Assembly (NCBI GenBank): GCA_937859005.1
Contig: CALLYR010000111.1
Location: 1 to 11,559 of the forward strand
Direction: 5' to 3'
Length of the DNA: 11,559 nt
Source of the DNA: an uncultured Paracoccus sp.
Lineage (GTDB): Bacteria > Pseudomonadota > Alphaproteobacteria > Rhodobacterales > Rhodobacteraceae
Shown: positions 7,430 through 11,559 of the stretch, one piece after another
How positions within the stretch are numbered: position 1 is the stretch's first letter
How the letters are laid out: each line of letters opens with the position of its first letter
The notes under the pieces: model-generated
Database searches by the model: none
Told to the model about the DNA's origin: nothing
What the model saw: the letters and a program-made list of their open reading frames with translations, nothing else
Program-made: the position numbers and the translations under genes

Positions 7430-9022
7430 TCAAATGCCGCGCAAATCCTGCGCCAGCATCAGCGCCGCCTTTTCCGCGATCATGATCGTGGGCGCGTTGG
7501 TGTTGCCGGATGTGATCACGGGCATGACCGAGGCATCGGCGACCCGCAGCCCCTGCACGCCCCGCACCCGCAGACGCGGATCGACGACCGATCCCTCCTC
7601 CGCCCCCATCCGCGCCGTGCCGACGGGGTGGAAGATGGTCGATCCGATCCGCCCCGCCGCCTCGGCCAGTTCCTCGTCCGTATCGGCGCCGGGACCGGGC
7701 TTGAACTCCTCGGGGCGGTAACGGGTCATCGGGGTCTGCGCCATGATCCGCCGGGTCATGCGGATGGCGCGCGCCGCCGTCAGCCGGTCGCCGGGGGTTG
7801 ACAGGTAATGCGGCGCGATTTCCGGCGCCCGCTGCGGGTCGGGCGAGGTGATGCGCACATGTCCGCGGCTTTCGGGGCGCAGGTGGCAGACGCTGGCCGT
7901 GATCGCGGGAAAATCATGCAGCGGCTCGCCAAAGGCCTCCAGGCTCAGCGGCTGGACATGCCATTCCAGATCGGGCGTCGCCAGATCGGGGGACGAGCGG
8001 GCAAAGGCGCCAAGCTGGCTGGGCGCCATGCTCATCGGCCCGGTGCGGCGCAGCAGATATTCGGCGCCGATCATCCCCTTGCCCCACCAGCGCCGGGCAA
8101 GCTGGTTCAGCGTGCGCCCGCCCGACACCTTCCAGGCACAGCGCAGTTGCAGGTGATCCTGAAGATTGTCGCCCACGGGCGCGTCGCGCAGGACCGGAAT
8201 GCCCATGTCCTGCAACAGCGCGCCGGGGCCGATCCCCGACAACTGCAATATCTGCGGCGTCCCGATCGCGCCCGCGGACAACACGATCTCGGTCCCGCGC
8301 ACGGTTTCCACGGCGCCGTCGGCGAACAGTTCCAACCCCACGGCACGGCTGCCCTCGAACACCACGCGGCGGACCTGGCGGCCGGTCATCACGGTCAGGT
8401 TCGGCCGCTTCATGGCGGGCTTGAGAAAGGCGCGCGCGGCCGACACGCGCCAGCCGTTGCGCTGGCTGACCTTGAAATAACCGACGCCCTCGTTGTCGCC
8501 GGTGTTGAAATCGTCGCTGGCGGGGATGCCCGCGGCCTGCGCCGCCCGCGCCCAGTCGTCGAGGATGTCCCAGCGCAGCCGCTGGCGTTCGATCCGCCAC
8601 GGCCCGCCTGCGCCGTGGTGTTCGGACGGGCCGGCGAAGTAATCCTCGGACTTCAGGAACAGGGGTTTCACGTCGTCCCAGCCCCAGCCGGTGCAGCCCA
8701 TCTGGCGCCAGTGGTCGTAATCGGCGGCCTGCCCGCGCAGATACAGCATCCCGTTGATGGAACTGCATCCGCCCAGCACGCGCCCGCGCGGATACAGCAG
8801 CGACCGTCCCTGCAGCCCTGGTTCGGGTGCGGTCCGGTACATCCAGTCGGTGCGCGGATTGCCGATGCAATAGAGATAGCCGATGGGCACGTGAATCCAG
8901 GGATAGCTGTCGCTGCCCCCCGCCTCGATCAGCAGGACGCGCAGGCGCGGATCCTCGGACAGGCGCGCGGCCAGCACGCAGCCGGCGCTGCCCGCCCCCG
9001 CAATGACGACATCGAAGCTCAT
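7430..9022 (-). CDS. GMC-family FAD-dependent oxidoreductase (choline/alcohol dehydrogenase type)
   Basis: This 530-residue flavoprotein belongs to the glucose-methanol-choline family, which oxidises alcohols to aldehydes (or further) using FAD. Motifs: the FAD dinucleotide-binding loop VVIAGAGSAGCVLAARLSE (residues 5-23) with LLIEAGG at strand 2; the GMC signature region YPRGRVLGGCSSINGMLYLR (78-96) with DYDHW; and the C-terminal substrate site HPVGTARMG and ITSGNTNAPTIMIAEKAA. His465 and Asn509 are 44 residues apart, the same spacing as the catalytic His466/Asn510 pair of choline oxidase. The protein resembles BetA and AlkJ-type dehydrogenases, but the substrate cannot be told from sequence, so no symbol is given. 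The frame stays open far upstream, antisense to pqiA. The start at 9022 was chosen because the FAD motif begins at residue 5 and a strong Shine-Dalgarno precedes it. No betaine (betB/betI) genes are beside it. Confidence 0.93.
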   Translation of the reverse strand: MSFDVVIAGAGSAGCVLAARLSEDPRLRVLLIEAGGSDSYPWIHVPIGYLYCIGNPRTDWMYRTAPEPGLQGRSLLYPRGRVLGGCSSINGMLYLRGQAADYDHWRQMGCTGWGWDDVKPLFLKSEDYFAGPSEHHGAGGPWRIERQRLRWDILDDWARAAQAAGIPASDDFNTGDNEGVGYFKVSQRNGWRVSAARAFLKPAMKRPNLTVMTGRQVRRVVFEGSRAVGLELFADGAVETVRGTEIVLSAGAIGTPQILQLSGIGPGALLQDMGIPVLRDAPVGDNLQDHLQLRCAWKVSGGRTLNQLARRWWGKGMIGAEYLLRRTGPMSMAPSQLGAFARSSPDLATPDLEWHVQPLSLEAFGEPLHDFPAITASVCHLRPESRGHVRITSPDPQRAPEIAPHYLSTPGDRLTAARAIRMTRRIMAQTPMTRYRPEEFKPGPGADTDEELAEAAGRIGSTIFHPVGTARMGAEEGSVVDPRLRVRGVQGLRVADASVMPVITSGNTNAPTIMIAEKAALMLAQDLRGI

Positions 9023-9028
9023 CCCGTT

Positions 9029-9035
9029 CCTCCCC
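9029..9035 (-). promoter_or_regulatory. Shine-Dalgarno of the GMC oxidoreductase gene
   Basis: GGGGAGG on the minus strand, 6 bases before the ATG at 9022. It fixes the start of the oxidoreductase against a spurious frame that continues open to beyond position 10200. Confidence 0.75.
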
Positions 9036-9044
9036 TTCAGGCAC

Positions 9045-9055
9045 ATGCTTAGCAT
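9045..9055. repeat. Short perfect dyad ATGCT-T-AGCAT upstream of the GMC gene
   Basis: Two 5-base arms around a single central base lie 23-33 bases before the oxidoreductase ATG and just upstream of its ribosome site. The spot suits an operator or the 5' end of the leader. A 5-bp perfect dyad can arise by chance, so function is only a possibility. Confidence 0.25.
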
Positions 9056-9087
9056 CCCGTCCGGTCTCGGCAAGCGCGGCGCCTGCG

Positions 9088-9104
9088 CGCAAGGCACCCT
9101 TGCG
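9088..9104. repeat. Perfect inverted repeat in the divergent GMC/pqiA intergenic region, operator candidate
   Basis: CGCAAGG - CAC - CCTTGCG is a perfect 7-bp inverted repeat with a 3-base spacer, centred about 38 bases upstream of the first pqiA ATG. It overlaps the -35 side of the best promoter match. The spacing suits binding of a dimeric regulator that could act on pqiA, on the divergent oxidoreductase gene, or on both. No regulator gene lies in the window. It could also form a small RNA hairpin if transcribed. Confidence 0.4.
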
Positions 9105-9127
9105 TCTGACGGGGGCAAGTCTATCCT
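9100..9127 (+). promoter_or_regulatory. Weak sigma70-like promoter candidate for the pqi operon
   Basis: TTGCGT (9100-9105) and TATCCT (9122-9127) are separated by 16 bases and match the -35/-10 consensus in 3 and 4 of 6 positions. Transcription would start about at the ATG (9134), giving a nearly leaderless mRNA, which agrees with the lack of a clear Shine-Dalgarno before that ATG. The match is weak and the intergenic region is only 111 bases, so the position is plausible but unproven. Confidence 0.25.
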
Positions 9128-9133
9128 GACGCC

Positions 9134-9823
9134 ATGCTGCATGAGGGCCAATACGACCTGGCGACCGGCGCGGGGCTGATCGCCTGCCCGCGCTGCGACG
9201 CGCTGCATGTCGAGGAGGAACTGCAGCCCGGCGAGACCGCGCGCTGCATCCGCTGCCACACGGTCCTGGCCCGCCCGCGCGAAGGCGCCTTCACCCAGAT
9301 CGTGGCGTTGTCCTTTGCCTCGATGGTGCTGATGGTGGCGGCGGTATTCTTTCCGTTCCTGGAAATCTCGCGCATGGGGATCGGCAATGCCACCTCGCTG
9401 TTCGGGGTCGCGCTGGCGTTCTCGCAAGGCTGGCTGATGCCGCTGACGGTGGCGGTGCTGGCCTTCATCGTGGGGCTGCCGGTGCTGCGGGCGGGACTGC
9501 TGATCTATGTGTTGCTGCCTTTGCGCGGGGGCGGACGCCCGCGTCCCCTTGCGGCCGAGGCGTTCCGCCTGTCCGAACTGCTGCGGCCCTGGTCGATGGC
9601 GGAAATCTTCGTGATCGGCACCTCGATCGCGCTGGTCAAGGTCGCAGGGCTGGCCAGCGTCAATCTCGGGCCCGCCTTCTGGGCCTTCTGCGCGCTGATC
9701 CTGGTCGGCGCGGCCAGCAATGTCTTCACCTGCGCGACCACGATCTGGGACGTGCTCGAGGATCGCGGCCAGCGCACCGACGGGCGCGAGATCGTGCCCG
9801 ACCCGCAGGGGCCCGCGGAATGA
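9134..9823 (+). CDS. pqiA: Paraquat-inducible protein A (PqiA/LetA family), first half-length protein
   Basis: This 229-residue inner-membrane protein corresponds to one PqiA domain; E. coli PqiA and LetA are about 420 residues with two such domains. PqiA-type proteins work with MCE partners (PqiB, LetB) in envelope lipid handling. Seen: an N-terminal zinc-ribbon-like module with CPRC at 18-21 and CIRC at 38-41, then hydrophobic segments at about 53-76, 94-128 (probably two helices), 156-172 and 178-200. The conserved LRPWSMAEIFVIGTSIALVK stretch (150-169) and the following LASVNLGPAFWAF are family features. The C-terminal tail is polar. The stop overlaps the next pqiA start (ATGA). No good Shine-Dalgarno is visible before the ATG at 9134; the cysteine module starts soon after, so a much later start is unlikely. 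Confidence 0.9.
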   Translation: MLHEGQYDLATGAGLIACPRCDALHVEEELQPGETARCIRCHTVLARPREGAFTQIVALSFASMVLMVAAVFFPFLEISRMGIGNATSLFGVALAFSQGWLMPLTVAVLAFIVGLPVLRAGLLIYVLLPLRGGGRPRPLAAEAFRLSELLRPWSMAEIFVIGTSIALVKVAGLASVNLGPAFWAFCALILVGAASNVFTCATTIWDVLEDRGQRTDGREIVPDPQGPAE

Positions 9824-10494
9824 CCCTCCTTGCCCCGCCCGAGGATGCGCCGGTGCTGACCGCCCACCGCGCCGGTCTGGTCGGCTGCCGTGGCTGCGGC
9901 CGGGTCTGGCCCGAAGGGACCGAGGTCTGCGCCCGCTGCGGCGCGGCGCTGGTGCGGCCCGACCGGCGCAGCCTGCAGGCGGTCTGGGCCTGGCTGGCCG
10001 CGGGGATGATCTTCTATGTCCCGGCCAATGTGCTGCCGATGCTGAAGACGCGCACCTTTGCCGGGCTGCAGGGCAACAGCGAAGCCACCATCCTCGGCGG
10101 CGTGGTCGAGCTGATCCGCTATGGCAACTGGGGGATCGCGGCGATCGTGTTCCTGGCCTCGGTCGTGGTGCCGATCGGCAAGTTCGTGGCCATCGCCTGG
10201 CTCGCAACGGTCGCGGGCCGCCCCGCCACGGTCGAGGCCGCCCATACCCGCCTGCGCATCTATGAGGTGGTTGAATTCATCGGGCGCTGGTCCATGATCG
10301 ACGTGTTCGTGGTCGCGATCCTGTCGGCGCTGGTGCAGCTGGGCTTCGTCGCCACGATCCATCCCGGTCCCGCCGCCGTGTCCTTCGCGCTGTCGGTCGC
10401 CTTCACGATGCTTTCGGCGCAAAGTTTCGACCCGCGGCTGATCTGGCGCGGATTGCCGCTGCGCAGCCGCAGGGACAGGACTGCCGACGCATGA
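9820..10494 (+). CDS. pqiA: Paraquat-inducible protein A (PqiA/LetA family), second half-length protein
   Basis: This 224-residue membrane protein is a second PqiA domain encoded as its own gene, so the usual two-domain PqiA is split into two adjacent open frames. It has its own cysteine pairs, CRGC at 23-26 and CARC at 37-40, then a first hydrophobic segment containing MIFYVPANVLPML (63-75), a hallmark of the family. ATILGGVVELI (89-99) follows, then helices at about 104-131, the GRWSMIDVFVVAILSALVQL block (155-174), and a last helix near 184-200. The overlap of four bases with both neighbours (ATGA at each end) shows tight translational coupling between the first pqiA, this gene and pqiB. 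The split looks stable rather than a recent frameshift, because each protein has a complete N-terminal cysteine module and good start context. Confidence 0.9.
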   Translation: MTLLAPPEDAPVLTAHRAGLVGCRGCGRVWPEGTEVCARCGAALVRPDRRSLQAVWAWLAAGMIFYVPANVLPMLKTRTFAGLQGNSEATILGGVVELIRYGNWGIAAIVFLASVVVPIGKFVAIAWLATVAGRPATVEAAHTRLRIYEVVEFIGRWSMIDVFVVAILSALVQLGFVATIHPGPAAVSFALSVAFTMLSAQSFDPRLIWRGLPLRSRRDRTADA

Positions 10495-11559
10495 CCGACA
10501 CGCCGCCGCCGAGCCCCGCGCCTCCGCTGCGGCCGGCCAGTCCCGTGCGCCGCACCGCCGCCCGCGCGGCCCGCGCCGGCGTGTCGCTGATCTGGGCGGT
10601 GCCGGTCATCGCGCTGCTGGTCACGCTGGCGCTGGCGTGGAACGCCTATAGCGGGCGCGGCACGCTGGTGTCGGTGGCCTTCGACGACGCCACCGGCATC
10701 ACGCCGGGCGAAACCACGCTGAGGTTCCGCGAAATCCCCGTCGGCAAGGTCGAGGCCGTGCGCTTCACCACCGATCTGCAGAAGGTGGTGGTGGACATCC
10801 GCGTCGACCCCGAGATCGCCGAATACATCGACGACGAGGCGCAGTTCTGGGTCGTGCGGCCGCAGGTGTCCGCACAGGGCATCTCGCGGCTGGACACGGT
10901 GCTGACCGGCGCCTTCATCGAGGGCTGGTGGGACGCCGCCCCCGGCCCTGCCACGCAGACGGTCCATGCCGGACTGGACCGCCCGCCCCTGACGCTCAGC
11001 ACCCAGAAGGGCACCTGGGTCGTGCTGGCGTCGGACACGGCCAAGGGCATGACCGAAGGCGCGCCGATCTTCTATCGCGGGCTGGCGGTGGGCCGGATGC
11101 AGAACCTGCGCCTGTCGGACCGCGACGAATCCGTGATCGCCGACGTGTTCATCGAGGCGCCCCACGACCAGCGGCTGACCACGGCCACGATGTTCTGGGA
11201 CACCTCGGGATTCTCGGTGACGCTGGGGGCGCAGGGGCTGGCGCTGAACGTCAACTCAGTCTCGTCCCTGCTGCAGGGGGGGGCGGAATTCGCAACCCTC
11301 GCTTCCGGCGGGCAGCCGGTCCAGGCGGGGCATGTGTTCCGCCTGCAGCCCGATCTGGCCACCGCCCGCAGCAGCCTGTTCGCGACCGCGCCCGAGGACG
11401 AACTGCGCCTGACCGTGCTGATGGACGAGGCCGTGCGCGGCCTGACCGAAGGCGCGGATGTCCAGTTCCAGGGGCTGACGGTCGGCCGCGTCACCGGTCT
11501 GGCGGTCCGGGTCGTCCCCGCCCAGGGCGAGGCGCGGCGGGTCCTGCAGGACATCACCA
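10491..11559 (+). CDS. pqiB: Intermembrane transport protein PqiB (MCE-domain protein), 3'-truncated by window edge
   Basis: 356 residues are visible, starting at the ATG that overlaps the previous stop and continuing past the right edge. PqiB is anchored in the inner membrane and stacks MCE domains into a tube crossing the periplasm; with PqiA it is linked to lipid or hydrophobic molecule transport. Seen: a Pro-rich cytoplasmic tail (residues 1-25), one membrane helix (about 32-50), MCE domain 1 (about 57-150, ending VLTGAFIEGWW), MCE domain 2 (about 172-270, with GAPIFYRGLAVGRM and SVSSLLQGGAEFA), and the beginning of MCE domain 3 (about 305 on, with AVRGLTEGADVQFQGLTVGR). The FWDTSGFSVTLGAQGLALNV segment and the domain order parallel E. 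coli PqiB (three MCE domains) rather than MlaD (one). LetB (seven) cannot be fully excluded because the C-terminus is missing. Confidence 0.92.
   Translation, partial: MTDTPPPSPAPPLRPASPVRRTAARAARAGVSLIWAVPVIALLVTLALAWNAYSGRGTLVSVAFDDATGITPGETTLRFREIPVGKVEAVRFTTDLQKVVVDIRVDPEIAEYIDDEAQFWVVRPQVSAQGISRLDTVLTGAFIEGWWDAAPGPATQTVHAGLDRPPLTLSTQKGTWVVLASDTAKGMTEGAPIFYRGLAVGRMQNLRLSDRDESVIADVFIEAPHDQRLTTATMFWDTSGFSVTLGAQGLALNVNSVSSLLQGGAEFATLASGGQPVQAGHVFRLQPDLATARSSLFATAPEDELRLTVLMDEAVRGLTEGADVQFQGLTVGRVTGLAVRVVPAQGEARRVLQDIT

Noticed and set aside
9023..10207. N-terminal extension of the GMC oxidoreductase frame on the minus strand
   Set aside because: The frame is open only because it lies antisense to the two pqiA genes. 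The FAD-binding motif starts at residue 5 from the ATG at 9022, and a strong Shine-Dalgarno precedes that ATG.
1..11559. tRNA, rRNA, CRISPR array, insertion sequence, integrase or toxin-antitoxin genes
   Set aside because: None was seen. Coding sequence fills almost the whole window, and there are no long direct or terminal inverted repeats.

Overview
The window is very GC-rich, gene-dense DNA. Its codon usage, the GC-driven long antisense open frames, the FlgE/FlgK/FlgL/FlgI/MotB gene set and the NdvB-type glucan synthase all suggest an alphaproteobacterium, most likely of the Rhodobacteraceae (Paracoccus/Rhodobacter-like). This placement is inferred from protein character alone; there is no rRNA or other marker here.

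Layout. (1) Positions 2-1420, + strand: the C-terminal end of a cyclic beta-1,2-glucan synthase (NdvB/ChvB/Cgs type) with its GH94 phosphorylase-like domain; the gene is cut by the left edge. (2) Positions 1421-1620: a gap between convergent genes. It resembles a degenerate cobalamin riboswitch pointing rightward with no gene behind it. (3) Positions 1621-7368, - strand: a flagellar block read right to left, motB - flgE - flgK - flgL - flgI. The last three genes are joined by ATGA start/stop overlaps. (4) Positions 7430-9022, - strand: a GMC-family FAD oxidoreductase of the choline/alcohol dehydrogenase type, with no obvious link to motility. (5) Positions 9023-9133: a divergent intergenic region with a perfect 7-bp inverted repeat and a weak promoter match. 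(6) Positions 9134-11559, + strand: a pqi-type operon of two half-length PqiA membrane proteins followed by an MCE-domain PqiB that runs off the right edge. The junctions within it are also ATGA overlaps.

How the genes work together. The flagellar genes encode the hook (FlgE), the two hook-filament junction proteins (FlgK, FlgL), the P-ring (FlgI) and the stator peptidoglycan anchor (MotB). MotA, FlgA, FlgH and the export apparatus must lie elsewhere. The PqiA/PqiA/PqiB set belongs to the LetAB/PqiAB envelope systems that bridge inner and outer membrane and move lipid or hydrophobic molecules. NdvB makes periplasmic cyclic glucans. Most of the window therefore concerns the cell envelope and motility.

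I found no convincing wholly new system. The observations most worth checking are the apparent orphan cobalamin-riboswitch relic, the substituted peptidoglycan-binding motif of MotB, the dyad in the pqi/GMC divergent promoter, and the split PqiA. No tRNA, rRNA, CRISPR array, insertion sequence or integrase was seen.
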